The notes beneath the pieces were generated by a model. That model did not search any database, was not told the DNA's origin, and was given only the letters and a program-made list of their open reading frames with translations. Shown here one piece after another: positions 34,235-42,984 of a stretch of 64,000 nt of DNA. The DNA lies in NCBI GenBank assembly GCA_964351995.1, contig CAYGQE010000007.1, positions 62,001 through 126,000 of the forward strand, given 5' to 3'. Position 1 is the stretch's first letter, and each line of letters starts with the position of its first letter. The stretch is from SZUA-35 sp964351995 (GTDB lineage Bacteria > Actinomycetota > Acidimicrobiia > Acidimicrobiales > SZUA-35). A program made the position numbers and the translations under genes.

Positions 34235-34316
34235 CACATCGAGACAGTGGTCGTGGTCGTCGGGATGCTTCCGGACCGCTACGCTTCCCCAACCAATCGA
34301 GCTGCGGCTCGATGAC

Positions 34317-34389
34317 GGGGCCATAGCTCAGTTGGTAGAGCGCTTGCTTTGCAAGCAAGATGTCGGGAGTTCGATTCTCCCTGGCTCCA
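34317..34389 (+). tRNA. tRNA-Ala (anticodon TGC)
   Basis: 73 nt. The acceptor stem GGGGCCA pairs with TGGCTCC (one G-T), discriminator A. The anticodon stem CTTGC/GCAAG closes TTTGCAA, anticodon TGC. The T-arm is GGGAG-TTCGATT-CTCCC. CCA is not encoded. A TACGCT hexamer near 34289 and a palindrome (ATCGAGC/GCTCGAT) precede the gene; a TTTTC stretch follows. Confidence 0.97.
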
Positions 34390-34405
34390 CGTTTTCTTCG
34401 GCCTA

Positions 34406-34723
34406 GCGGCCTCAGAAACCAGAGTTCGGCTGCGCCGAACTCTCACCTCGGGTCGAGCGCTTGCTCCCCGCTCACAACGTCGAAGTTGTGAGTTGTCGAA
34501 GTTGTGAGTTGTTGCGGCCTCAGAAACCAGAGTTCGGCTGCGCCGAACTCTCACCTCGGGTCGAGCGCNNNNNNNNNNNNNNNNNNNNNNNNNNNNNNNN
34601 NNNNNNNNNNNNNNNNNNNNNNNNNNNNNNNNNNNNNNNNNNNNNNNNNNNNNNNNNNNNNNNNNNNNAGAAACCAGAGTTCGGCTGCGCCGAACTCTCA
34701 CCTCGGGTCGAGCGCTTGCTCCC
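34406..34723 (+). repeat. Repeat array with hairpin units, split by a 100-N gap
   Basis: Three copies of a roughly 55-63-nt unit: 34406-34468, 34514-34568 (cut by the gap) and 34669-34723 (5' part lost in the gap). Each contains the stem AGAGTTCGGC-TGC-GCCGAACTCT followed by CACCTCGGGTCGAGCGC. Between copies 1 and 2 lies a separate hairpin, CTCACAAC-GTCGAA-GTTGTGAG (34471-34492). Ns occupy 34569-34668, a placeholder length. No gene lies in 34390-34758 apart from this array. Confidence 0.85.
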
Positions 34724-34758
34724 TGAGTCCGTTGACCATTTGCCGTAGGTTGTTCGGC

Positions 34759-35922
34759 GTGAGCGTGCACGTGATGAAAGCAGTGCCAGCGCTGATGGCG
34801 GCGATGTTGGTGGCGACCGCCTGTACCTCGGCGACCAATCTCGTCGTGGAAGAGGGGACCGTTGACGCCCTCGCAGTTGCGCCACCACCGACGGTCGCTG
34901 CCGCGCCGAGCTCGACCGTGGGCACCACTGCGGTTCCCACCACCGAAGCGCCGCCGACCAGTCCGCCGCCCCGGGCTCCGATCGTGCTCGGCTTTGCTGG
35001 CGACACGACCTTCACCAACGGCCTCGAGCAACGTGACCCCTTCGGTCAAGTCACCGATCTCACCTCGGCACCCGACCTGATGGTGGTGAATCTCGAAACC
35101 GCAGTGGCTGATCTCGGGGTTGGTCGACCGCCAGTCGACAAGCGGTTCCTCTTTCGGTCACCACCGTCGTCTCTCGACCTCTTGGTCGATGCCGGGGTTG
35201 ATGTTGTTGCCCTCGCCAACAACCACACGCTCGACTTCGGAGCTGACGCTCTGGCCCAAACGCTCGACGAGATCGACGCTCGAGCGCTTCGCCGGGTGGG
35301 GGCTGGACTTGATCAGGACGGCGCCTACGAACCGCTCATCGTGGAGGTGGGGGAGTGGACCGTCGGGCTCGTCTCGCTTTCGCGGGTTCCCTGTGACTGG
35401 TCGGCCTCTGGCGAGAACGTCCGGCCCCAGGTGGCATGGGCGTGTCCTCCGTTCTTCGACCTTGCTGTCGCTGCGACCGAGCAGGCCATGGCCCGGGCTG
35501 ATGTGACGGTCGTGATGATCCATGGAGGTGAGGAAGGGGTCCTGTGCCCGTCTCCGTTCATGGTCGAACTCGAGCAAGACTTCGCCGAGTTGGGTGTCGA
35601 CGCGGTCATCAACGGTCATCCTCACGTGCTGCAGGGCATCACCAGGCATGGCAACACGTGGGCTGCTCATTCGCTCGGGAACTTCGCCTTTCCCCCAGCC
35701 AGCGGGATCACTGGCAACTCGGCGATCGTTCAGCTGACGGTGAGCGAGGAGGGCGTAGGGATGTCGATTGTTCCCGTGCGATCGAATGGTGGGGTGCTCT
35801 CACCGCCCACCGATGCGCAACGTGACGACATCATCGGACAGGTGCAGCGAGTGTCAGACGGCGTCACCATCGACGCTTCGGGCGCAGTGACCGCCGACGA
35901 TTCCGTTGTCGGCCAGTGTTGA
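34759..35922 (+). CDS. CapA-family metallophosphatase-like lipoprotein
   Basis: 387 residues from GTG 34759, supported by TAGGTT 7 nt upstream; ATG 34774 is an alternative. The signal segment leads to VATAC near residue 22, a plausible lipobox, then a Thr/Pro linker. The CapA domain has the calcineurin-like motifs GFAGDTTFT, VVNLETAV, ALANNHTLDFG, IHGGEEG and NGHPHVLQG. Relatives include poly-gamma-glutamate capsule protein PgsA/CapA; no pgsB/C partners are present, so a cell-surface phosphoesterase role is the safer reading. Confidence 0.88.
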   Translation: MSVHVMKAVPALMAAMLVATACTSATNLVVEEGTVDALAVAPPPTVAAAPSSTVGTTAVPTTEAPPTSPPPRAPIVLGFAGDTTFTNGLEQRDPFGQVTDLTSAPDLMVVNLETAVADLGVGRPPVDKRFLFRSPPSSLDLLVDAGVDVVALANNHTLDFGADALAQTLDEIDARALRRVGAGLDQDGAYEPLIVEVGEWTVGLVSLSRVPCDWSASGENVRPQVAWACPPFFDLAVAATEQAMARADVTVVMIHGGEEGVLCPSPFMVELEQDFAELGVDAVINGHPHVLQGITRHGNTWAAHSLGNFAFPPASGITGNSAIVQLTVSEEGVGMSIVPVRSNGGVLSPPTDAQRDDIIGQVQRVSDGVTIDASGAVTADDSVVGQC

Positions 35923-35941
35923 TCAGCAGAGTGTTGACCGC

Positions 35942-37510
35942 TCAGCCGACGGCGTAGAAGGTGCCGTTGCGGCTGCCGACGAAAATCTGACCGTTCCAGA
36001 CCGCCGGCGTGGACTCGATGCATCCGCCGAGTTCGATTGTCCATTGTTCGATCGGCGTGGTGCCGGTGATGTCGAAGGCGTGGAGGAAGCCGTCACAGTC
36101 GCCTTGGATCAGCGTTCCGTCGACCACGACCGGGCTCTGCCAGAGCGGGCCCGGCAGGTTCAGCACCCAGCGTTCGGCGCCATCGGCCCGTTCGAGACCG
36201 AGGACACGGCCATCGTCAGTGGCGACGATGAGGAGGTCTTCCCACAGCGCGGGGGTTGCCCACACGCCGGTGTCCAGGCCCTGTCGAGCTTCTCGGCTCC
36301 ACACGACCGGGTCGTCCGGGTTCGAAGGATCGAGCTTGATGACTTGACCCAGCTCTTGACTGCGCCCGTTTCCCCGCTCGTACTGGGTGCCGACATACAG
36401 CATGCCTTCATCGTCGATGACGATCGTGGCGTCGGTGTCGTCGCCGGCCCAGAAGCGGAACGTGCGGGTTGGCTCGCCACCAGCATCGAGATCGGTGATG
36501 TCCCAGCCCTGCACGAGCCCACCGGAATTAGCGAAGTAGACGGTGTTGCCGCTGATTGCCACCGAGTTCTCGATCGACACATTGCCACCGACCGCAGCAG
36601 TGAGTTCGTCATCCCACCCAGCGGCGGAGAAGACGATTTCAGGGTCGACGGTGACGAAGCCTTCGCCGTCGTAGCCGCGGTTCAGCTTGACGATGAAGAA
36701 ACGAGAGTTCTCGCCCCCCTCGAACAGATAGTCGTCGACGATCAGGGCCGAGCCATCCCAGTCGTTGTTCCAGCGTGTCGGTTGCACGGCTTCGGCGTTG
36801 AGTTTCCACAGCGCCTCGGGAGCGTCGCGGTCGATGGCGACGACGTGGAAGTCGTTGTCTCGGCTGCCGGTGTACATCAATGGGAAACCGTCGGGATCGA
36901 TCGTGATCGAGCCCTTGATGATGTCGTTTGTTGCATAGGGCGGGTACGCCGTTGCACCGGTGGCCGGGTCGAGGAAGTTGACGTTGCGGTCGTAGCCGCC
37001 GAAGGCAACCCACCAGCGCTCGTCGTCGCCCGGAGGGCGGAAGACGCTGGGTTGGCCGGTCCAGCCAGAGCCACACCAGTTCTTCGGCTCGCCCCCGACG
37101 CTCGAGTTCGAGCAGCCGATCTCGAACGTCCACTGGATGGTCGGGTCAGTGGGAACGGGGCCTTGGCCATAGAAGGACCGGGTTGGATTACCTCGGAATG
37201 TCAACAACCCCTCGACGGCGCCGAGGTTCGACCACGGCCCTCCGGCCGACGCCGGGTCGACCCACCCCTCGTACGGAGGCTGCGTGGTCGTGGTTGATTC
37301 CGTCGTTGTCGTGGTTGGCGCTGCGGTGGTGGGGGCAACGGTGGTCGAGGCAGCCGTGGTGGTGACAGCCACCGTGTCGGCGGTTGCGTTCTCGCTGCTC
37401 GTGTCGTCGCGGTTTGCCTGGTTCGTTACGAGCAAGATGCCAGCAAGCACCGCACCGAGTCCGATGACCAGGACGCCGAGTTTCTTGCTGTCGTTCGCCG
37501 GTTTGCCCAC
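35942..37510 (-). CDS. Secreted or anchored PQQ-like beta-propeller protein
   Basis: 522 residues. N-terminal membrane anchor (about residues 10-30, LGVLVIGLGAVLAGILLVT), a Thr-rich linker, then a beta-propeller made of WD/PQQ-like blades seen as repeats such as VYFANSGGLVQGWDI, LLIVATDDGRVLGLERADG, TLIQGDCDGFLHAFDI and IFVGSRNGTFYAVG at the very end. Several cysteines could form disulfides outside the cell. Likely an extracellular binding scaffold; no enzymatic residues were recognised. Start GTG 37510 is the best-placed codon before the anchor. Confidence 0.78.
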   Translation of the reverse strand: MGKPANDSKKLGVLVIGLGAVLAGILLVTNQANRDDTSSENATADTVAVTTTAASTTVAPTTAAPTTTTTESTTTTQPPYEGWVDPASAGGPWSNLGAVEGLLTFRGNPTRSFYGQGPVPTDPTIQWTFEIGCSNSSVGGEPKNWCGSGWTGQPSVFRPPGDDERWWVAFGGYDRNVNFLDPATGATAYPPYATNDIIKGSITIDPDGFPLMYTGSRDNDFHVVAIDRDAPEALWKLNAEAVQPTRWNNDWDGSALIVDDYLFEGGENSRFFIVKLNRGYDGEGFVTVDPEIVFSAAGWDDELTAAVGGNVSIENSVAISGNTVYFANSGGLVQGWDITDLDAGGEPTRTFRFWAGDDTDATIVIDDEGMLYVGTQYERGNGRSQELGQVIKLDPSNPDDPVVWSREARQGLDTGVWATPALWEDLLIVATDDGRVLGLERADGAERWVLNLPGPLWQSPVVVDGTLIQGDCDGFLHAFDITGTTPIEQWTIELGGCIESTPAVWNGQIFVGSRNGTFYAVG

Positions 37511-37541
37511 GGCGGTCAGTGTTACACGCCTCGCGTTGCCT

Positions 37542-38252
37542 TCAGTGGTTGCTGAGGAACGTCCGGAAGGCGGCGGTGGCGGCGTCGATGAACTCGGGTT
37601 CTTTCCACTGTTCGACCAGTGTGGCGTTGGGAGCTCGCTCGACGATCTCGCGAGAGGTGGACGCTGGATGGAAGATGTCGTTGCCCATCGCCACCAACAA
37701 CGGAGTCTCGAAGGCGGCGACGTCATCTGGCGTCGCGGTCAAGACAAACTCGCCTCCCCACATGTTCGAGCGAAACTGCGCCCAATCGTCGGAGCTTGCC
37801 TCTGGGTGCTCGTCCACGATGTTCTCCGCCCACGAGTCGAACATGGCGTCGAGCTCGGCACGATTGTTGTCGACACCGACGGGCTGCAAGAGGATGGCGC
37901 TGAGGAAACGCTGGGGAGCAGTCTTGAGTAGACCAGCGATGTAGGGGCCGCCGATGCACATGCCGATCAGGTGGCACCGGTCGATGTCGAGGTGATCGAG
38001 AAGCGCCAACTGGTCGGTGGTGTAGTCCGCCCACCCGTCTGAGCCAGACACCGGAGCGACGGAAGCACCGGCGTTCCGTTGATCCATGCCGATCACCTGG
38101 AAGCTGTCATCGAGTTGGCGGGGATCGAACGGTTGCCCTTCCCAGAGGTCGTGGGCTGATCGCATACCCCCGGGTGCGATCGTCAGGATCGGAACCCCCT
38201 CACCGCTGACGCTGTAGTGGATCTTCTGGTCGGCGATGTCCAAGAACGGCAT
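37542..38252 (-). CDS. Alpha/beta-hydrolase-fold protein with altered active site
   Basis: 236 residues. The fold is clear (GVPILTIAPGG oxyanion region, FQVIGMDQRNAGAS, nucleophile elbow HLIGMCIGGPY), but the nucleophile position is Cys99 instead of Ser, as in dienelactone hydrolases. The acid may be Asp in MGNDIFHP. No His is found where the family has GHxxxxE; the sequence there is EQWKEPEFI. Activity is therefore doubtful. Downstream of the small membrane protein gene on the same strand (10-bp spacing). Confidence 0.8.
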   Translation of the reverse strand: MPFLDIADQKIHYSVSGEGVPILTIAPGGMRSAHDLWEGQPFDPRQLDDSFQVIGMDQRNAGASVAPVSGSDGWADYTTDQLALLDHLDIDRCHLIGMCIGGPYIAGLLKTAPQRFLSAILLQPVGVDNNRAELDAMFDSWAENIVDEHPEASSDDWAQFRSNMWGGEFVLTATPDDVAAFETPLLVAMGNDIFHPASTSREIVERAPNATLVEQWKEPEFIDAATAAFRTFLSNH

Positions 38253-38262
38253 GGTGAACTGT

Positions 38263-38748
38263 CTAGCCGACAGGCACTGGCGGAGCGGTGCGCTGCTGAT
38301 TTCGGATGAACCTGGCGTCCCAGGCGGCCACGATCGCAGGGCCGACCACCAAGAGGACGAGCAAGATCATCGAGTGGATCGGTAGCTTGCCGAGATCGCG
38401 AACCTGGCCGTCTTGGGTGCCCACGTCGGCCATCTCGACGATGATCGGCGAAAAGGCGATCAGCCCGAGACGAATCACGCCTGGTTTGTAGCTGTCGTGG
38501 GTCATGCGACGAAGGCTGGTGTAGCCCAGTGCAGCCGCACCGACCATCGCCAGCACCCGCAACGCAGGCAGAGCGCCTTCGATGGCACGGGCCAAGCTGT
38601 CCTCGGGCCGGAGGGTGAGGCGATTCCAGGAGCTGAAGTGGTTGCTCAACAGTGCGTCGAATGCGCCGGTGACGAAGGCAACGGAGACGATCGCTCCCGC
38701 GACGAAGCCGAGCAACGGAATGTTGAGTCGGTCGTCGTCTGCGGTCAT
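38263..38748 (-). CDS. Small membrane protein of unknown function
   Basis: 161 residues with about four hydrophobic segments (near 10-32, 62-80, 92-110 and 124-145). Short loops carry charged residues (RRMTHDSYKPG, QDGQVRDLGK); the C-terminus is polar. No family recognised. Ten bp upstream of the altered alpha/beta hydrolase, so probably the first gene of a two-gene transcript. The spacer to prfC (57 bp) contains no evident RNA gene. Confidence 0.7.
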   Translation of the reverse strand: MTADDDRLNIPLLGFVAGAIVSVAFVTGAFDALLSNHFSSWNRLTLRPEDSLARAIEGALPALRVLAMVGAAALGYTSLRRMTHDSYKPGVIRLGLIAFSPIIVEMADVGTQDGQVRDLGKLPIHSMILLVLLVVGPAIVAAWDARFIRNQQRTAPPVPVG

Positions 38749-38805
38749 GTCGGACTGTGTAGCCGTCTCAGCGTCGAACGGCCCGTCAATTTCACCGGCA
38801 ACTGC

Positions 38806-40398
38806 TTACCCGAGACCGCCTTCGGCAATCATGCGCTCGAGGGTGAGTTCGGGGTGGTCCTGCAAGACACGGTCCATCCAGTACTTGCTCTCGAACAATG
38901 CCAGATGGGTGCCGTCATCGCGAGACAGCACATCGACGCCTTGCATGGCTCGCAGCGCCGGGGTGGATTCCTCGTCGGTCTTGCGGGCGATTGTGAAGCG
39001 AGTGGTGGTCAGCTCCATCTCGGCCCCGAACTCGTTCTCCAAGCGATGACTCGCCACCTCGAACTGCATCGGGCCAACGGCGGCGAGGATCGGTTGCGAA
39101 TCACCCGTGTGCTCATCTCGCAGCACCTGCACGGCGCCCTCTTCGTCCAGCTGGGCAACGCCCTTGCGGAACTGCTTGAACTTCGAGGTGTCCTTCACCC
39201 TGGCTCGCATGAAGAACTCGGGAGCGAAGGCGGGCAGCGCTGGCCACTGCGCCGGCTTGTCGACGTAGACCGAGTCGCCGACCCGAAGATCGTTGGCGTT
39301 CACCAGGCCGAGGATGTCGCCGGGGTACGCCGTATCGACGGTCTCACGATCCTGACCGAAAAGGGTTTGGGCGTACTTGGTGGAGAACTGACGGCCCGTG
39401 CGCCCAGCGATTGCCGTCATGCCTCGGTCGAACTCTCCGGAACACACACGTACGAACGCGATGCGGTCTCGGTGGGCCTTGTCCATACCGGCTTGAACCT
39501 TGAAGACCATGCCGCTGAACGGCGCATCGACCTCGCGGCGAGTGCCGTCTTCGAGCACGCGAGGCCCCGGAGGGGGCACGAGATCCACGACACCATCGAG
39601 CAGGAACCTGATACCGAAGTTGGTCATTGCCGATCCGAAGAACACCGGGGTGCTCTCGCAAGCCAGGAACGATTCCTGGTCGACCGTGCGGCCAACCTCT
39701 CGGAGCAGTTCGGCCTCTTCTTGGGCATCCCCCCACCACTCGGCATCACGCACGGCGGCATCTTCAGCCGACACCAGCTCTTCTGGTGCCATGGTCGAAC
39801 CGCGAGCTGTCCGCTCGAAGCGGGTGTATTGGCCATTGCTCTGATCGATCAGGCCGCGGAAGTCGCCGGGAATGCCGACCGGCCACGTGACCGGCGTTGG
39901 CTCGACGATCAGCGTGTTCTCGATCTCGTCGAGCAAGTCGAACGGGGGTTTGCCCGGGCGGTCCCACTTGTTGATGAAGGTGAGGAACGGGATCTCCCGC
40001 TCGCGACAGACCTCGAACAACTTGAGGGTCTGGGGCTCGATGCCCTTGGCTGCATCGAGCACCATGACCGCGGCATCGGCGGCAGCAAGCACGCGGTAGG
40101 TGTCTTCGGAGAAGTCGCGGTGACCGGGGGTGTCCAACAGGTTCATGATGCAGTCCCGATACTCGAACTGCAGCGCAGCTGAGGTGATCGAGATGCCGCG
40201 CTGCTGCTCCATGTCCATCCAGTCAGACGTGGCCGAGCGGCGACCTTCTCGAGCCTTGACCGTGCCCGCTTCCTTGCCGAGTGCACCGCCATAGAGCAGG
40301 AACTTTTCGGTCAGGGTGGTCTTGCCCGCGTCGGGGTGGGAGATGATCGCGAATGTACGACGTCGAGCGGCCTCGACTTTGGGATCAGCACCAGACAT
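38806..40398 (-). CDS. prfC: Peptide chain release factor 3
   Basis: 530 residues from ATG 40398. GTPase motifs: ISHPDAGKTTLTEK (P-loop, G1), GISITSAA (G2), LLDTPGHRDFSEDTY (G3), FINKWDR (G4). The remaining domain II-III sequence, including KVQAGMDKAHRDRIAFVRVCSGEF, is characteristic of RF3 and distinguishes it from EF-G. It recycles RF1/RF2 after peptide release. RF3 is patchy in actinobacteria, so its presence is of interest. TAGCGT lies 8 nt before the ATG (leaderless). Divergent from the alpha/beta hydrolase operon, 70 bp apart. Confidence 0.95.
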   Translation of the reverse strand: MSGADPKVEAARRRTFAIISHPDAGKTTLTEKFLLYGGALGKEAGTVKAREGRRSATSDWMDMEQQRGISITSAALQFEYRDCIMNLLDTPGHRDFSEDTYRVLAAADAAVMVLDAAKGIEPQTLKLFEVCREREIPFLTFINKWDRPGKPPFDLLDEIENTLIVEPTPVTWPVGIPGDFRGLIDQSNGQYTRFERTARGSTMAPEELVSAEDAAVRDAEWWGDAQEEAELLREVGRTVDQESFLACESTPVFFGSAMTNFGIRFLLDGVVDLVPPPGPRVLEDGTRREVDAPFSGMVFKVQAGMDKAHRDRIAFVRVCSGEFDRGMTAIAGRTGRQFSTKYAQTLFGQDRETVDTAYPGDILGLVNANDLRVGDSVYVDKPAQWPALPAFAPEFFMRARVKDTSKFKQFRKGVAQLDEEGAVQVLRDEHTGDSQPILAAVGPMQFEVASHRLENEFGAEMELTTTRFTIARKTDEESTPALRAMQGVDVLSRDDGTHLALFESKYWMDRVLQDHPELTLERMIAEGGLG

Positions 40399-40468
40399 GA
40401 GGCCCAACGCTACGGCTTTGGCCAGATATGCGCGCAGGGCGCGCCCCACCTTCCCGTAACCTCGGACG

Positions 40469-41377
40469 GTGCTTGAACATCCCAACCCATATCCCGGCGC
40501 TCATCGTCCGGATCGAGCGTGGACCGTTGACAGCAATGGGCTGTCGATCGCCGCCTACCAGTGGGGCGAAGACAGCGGACGTCCGCTTTTGCTTGCTCAC
40601 GGCGGCTTCGACTTCGCCGGAACGATGGACGGCTTTGCACCACTGCTCGCAGCCGAGGGTTGGCGTGTGATCAGCTGGGATCATCGCGGGCACGGCGACA
40701 GCGAACATGCAGCGCTCTACAACTGGGAAGCCGATCAGCGAGATGCGCTGGCCGTCATCGAGACCGTCACGACACAGCCCGTTCCCTTCGTCGGTCACTC
40801 GAAGGGTGGCGGCGTCTTGATGGCGCTGGCCGAGGTGCGGCCCGACCGGTTGTCGGCGATGGTCAATCTCGACGGGCTTCCGTCGGCCCGAGCCGTGCCT
40901 GACGTGTCTGATCGTGAGCGGCGCCGCCTCATGGCCGCCGAGCTCGGTCAGCGGCTCGACTATCGCCGCGAGGCCCACAAGGGCCAGCGCAAGCCGGGCG
41001 AGTTGAAGGATCTGGCCGCACGTCGCCAGAAGATGAACCCTCGTCTGCCGCTCGAGTGGCTCGAGTACCTCGTGCCGATTGGGGCTGCTGAGACCGAAGA
41101 GGGTTGGCGCTGGAAGCTCGACCCGTCGATGCGGTTCGGCGGTTTCGGCCCATATCGCCCTGAATGGGGGCTCGCTCGGCTGCCGGGGTTGCGGGCACCC
41201 TTCCTCGCTGTGCTCGGTCTGGAAGAAGACGCCATGAGCTGGGGAACCGAGCCAGAAGACGTGCTGCATTGGCTGCCCCGGGGGCACCAATTCCACACCA
41301 TGGAAGGTGTGGGCCACTTCGTCCACATCGAGCAACCGCGAGAAGTGGCCGATCTCGTCTTGGAGTTCTTGTCATGA
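40469..41377 (+). CDS. Alpha/beta hydrolase with complete catalytic triad
   Basis: 302 residues. Nucleophile elbow VGHSKGGG (Ser near 110), oxyanion region LLLAHGGFDFAG, the catalytic His in GVGHFVHIEQP, and an acidic residue near VLGLEEDAMS. Typical of epoxide hydrolase/lipase-like members; the substrate is open. TAACCT lies 6 nt before the GTG, so a leaderless start. First gene of an overlapping five-gene operon: next start overlaps by ATGA. Confidence 0.88.
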   Translation: MLEHPNPYPGAHRPDRAWTVDSNGLSIAAYQWGEDSGRPLLLAHGGFDFAGTMDGFAPLLAAEGWRVISWDHRGHGDSEHAALYNWEADQRDALAVIETVTTQPVPFVGHSKGGGVLMALAEVRPDRLSAMVNLDGLPSARAVPDVSDRERRRLMAAELGQRLDYRREAHKGQRKPGELKDLAARRQKMNPRLPLEWLEYLVPIGAAETEEGWRWKLDPSMRFGGFGPYRPEWGLARLPGLRAPFLAVLGLEEDAMSWGTEPEDVLHWLPRGHQFHTMEGVGHFVHIEQPREVADLVLEFLS

Positions 41378-42027
41378 CCGAGACCCCCCGCATGCTCGAC
41401 CACAATCGAGTGAAGATCGCACTCCATACCCTCGTTGAAGGCGAGGGCGCGCCGCTGCTCGTCCTCCACGGTCTCGGCGAGAAGACCTCGCCGGCCCGCG
41501 ACCCATGGTCGGCGTGGCCCGGCCCTGTCTATGGCATCGACTTCACCGGGCACGGCGCCAGCACCGTGCCAAGCGGCGGTGGCTACACAGCAGAAGTTCT
41601 CATGAGTGATGTCGATGTGGCGCTCGCTGAGATCGGCCCGGCCACCATCGTTGGACGAGGCCTCGGTGGGTACGTCGGCTTGCTCGTCGCTGGTGCTCGA
41701 CCAGATCTCGTGCTCGGCGTCGTGATCGATGACGGCCCCGGGCTTGCCGGTGGTGGCACGGGCCCGCCTTCGTCGAGCTGGTACGCCCCAGGTGTCGTGG
41801 ACGGCTCCTCGCCCGATCCCTTTGCGCTCTACGAGCTCTCTCATGACGTTCGGCCCGCCGACTACGTCAACGGCTTCGTGCATCTCCTCATGTCGAACTC
41901 GGCGATGGAGCAACCGCTCATCGTCACGGCTCGGAACCGTCCGCCTTGGCTTGCTGCTGTGGCGGCGGAGCCTGGTGTCGTGGTCACTTCAGCCGATGCT
42001 GCCTTCGACGCTCTCGCACTCCCTTGA
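41374..42027 (+). CDS. Alpha/beta-hydrolase-like protein lacking the nucleophile
   Basis: 217 residues from ATG 41374, overlapping the previous stop by 4 bp. The fold is recognisable (PLLVLHGLGEKTSPARDPW, DFTGHGAS), but the nucleophile elbow reads VGRGLGGY, with Gly96 where Ser, Cys or Asp is needed, and no catalytic His appears near the C-terminus, which is short. I infer a non-enzymatic or regulatory paralogue of the upstream hydrolase, possibly its partner. Overlaps the nucleoside hydrolase by TTGA. Confidence 0.82.
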   Translation: MTETPRMLDHNRVKIALHTLVEGEGAPLLVLHGLGEKTSPARDPWSAWPGPVYGIDFTGHGASTVPSGGGYTAEVLMSDVDVALAEIGPATIVGRGLGGYVGLLVAGARPDLVLGVVIDDGPGLAGGGTGPPSSSWYAPGVVDGSSPDPFALYELSHDVRPADYVNGFVHLLMSNSAMEQPLIVTARNRPPWLAAVAAEPGVVVTSADAAFDALALP

Positions 42028-42968
42028 CGAACCGGAAGCGGCGGTTCGTGATCGACACCGACACCGCGTCGGACGATGCGGTTGCGTTGATGTTGGCTGT
42101 TGCCGCCGATGTCGAGATCGTTGCGGTAACCGTCGTTGCCGGCAATGTCCCGATCGACACGGCGGTCAACAACGCCATTGTCACCCTCGACATCTGTGGT
42201 GCCCCGAACGTGCCGGTCCATGTTGGTGCTGCCGCCCCACTGGCTCGGTCATTGGAAACGTCAGAGGACACCCACGGAACTGATGGGATGGCCGGCGTTG
42301 CGTTGCCCGCTCCAAGCCGGGGCCCCGACCCCGGCGATGCGGTCGACGTGCTTCTCGACCTGGCCAACACCGATGCCGGTGATCTCACGCTGGTGACGAT
42401 CGGCCCACTCACCAACATCGCCAAGGCCCTCGAACGAGACCCCGACTTCCTCACGAAGTTCGAGCACACGTACTTCATGGCTGGCTCGCCCGACGGTGTT
42501 GGCAACGTGAACGTTGCCGGCGAATTCAACGTGTGGGCCGATCCTGAGGCCGCCACGATCGTGTTTGCTGCTGATGGTCCAAAGACCATGGTTGGCTGGA
42601 ACATCAGCCGGCAGTTCACCGTGATCACACCGGAAGAGAACGCCGAGCTCGTTGCGGCTGGGCCGCTTGGCGAGTGGGCCTCGGCGATCAACGTTGATGT
42701 GGATCGCTTCTGTCGCGAAGTGTCTGGCCTCGACGGCTACGACCTTCCCGACCCGGTGACCATGGCGGTCGCACTCGACCCCTCGCTGATCACTGATGCC
42801 TCCGATGAGTCGATGGTGATCGGCCTCGACGAACCCACCCGTGGTGCGGTGGTGCTCGATCGTCGGGCCGAGCGAACGGCACCGAATTGTCGGGTGGTCT
42901 GGGCGGTCGATGAGTGCCGGTTCAAGCAGGTGCTCCTCGAAGCATGCGGGATGACCCCTCTGTCTTGA
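42024..42968 (+). CDS. Inosine-uridine preferring nucleoside hydrolase
   Basis: 314 residues from TTG 42024, inside a TTGA overlap with the previous gene. The calcium-binding motif DTDTASDDAVALM is near the N-terminus, with NNAIVTLDICG and the TIGPLTNIAKALE segment; the C-terminal region holds the conserved Asp/His positions less clearly. The enzyme cleaves N-glycosidic bonds of purine or pyrimidine nucleosides for salvage. A TTG start is unusual, but translational coupling explains it. Followed 17 bp later by an ABC exporter. Confidence 0.9.
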   Translation: MTNRKRRFVIDTDTASDDAVALMLAVAADVEIVAVTVVAGNVPIDTAVNNAIVTLDICGAPNVPVHVGAAAPLARSLETSEDTHGTDGMAGVALPAPSRGPDPGDAVDVLLDLANTDAGDLTLVTIGPLTNIAKALERDPDFLTKFEHTYFMAGSPDGVGNVNVAGEFNVWADPEAATIVFAADGPKTMVGWNISRQFTVITPEENAELVAAGPLGEWASAINVDVDRFCREVSGLDGYDLPDPVTMAVALDPSLITDASDESMVIGLDEPTRGAVVLDRRAERTAPNCRVVWAVDECRFKQVLLEACGMTPLS

Positions 42969-42984
42969 CACTAGGTTTGCGCAC

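Noticed and set aside
34317..34760. Integrated element at tRNA-Ala with att repeats
   Set aside because: The shared 11 nt with the tRNA is short and internal, and there is no integrase or foreign gene content downstream.
34279..35049. Long frames spanning the second run of Ns on both strands
   Set aside because: They consist of the repeat units, the tRNA-Ala and Ns; the only supported gene starts at 34759.
35906..37297. 463-codon plus-strand frame
   Set aside because: Antisense to the beta-propeller gene, which has an anchor, linker and repeated blades.
38413..40182. 589-codon plus-strand frame
   Set aside because: Antisense to prfC, whose GTPase motifs leave no doubt about the coding strand.
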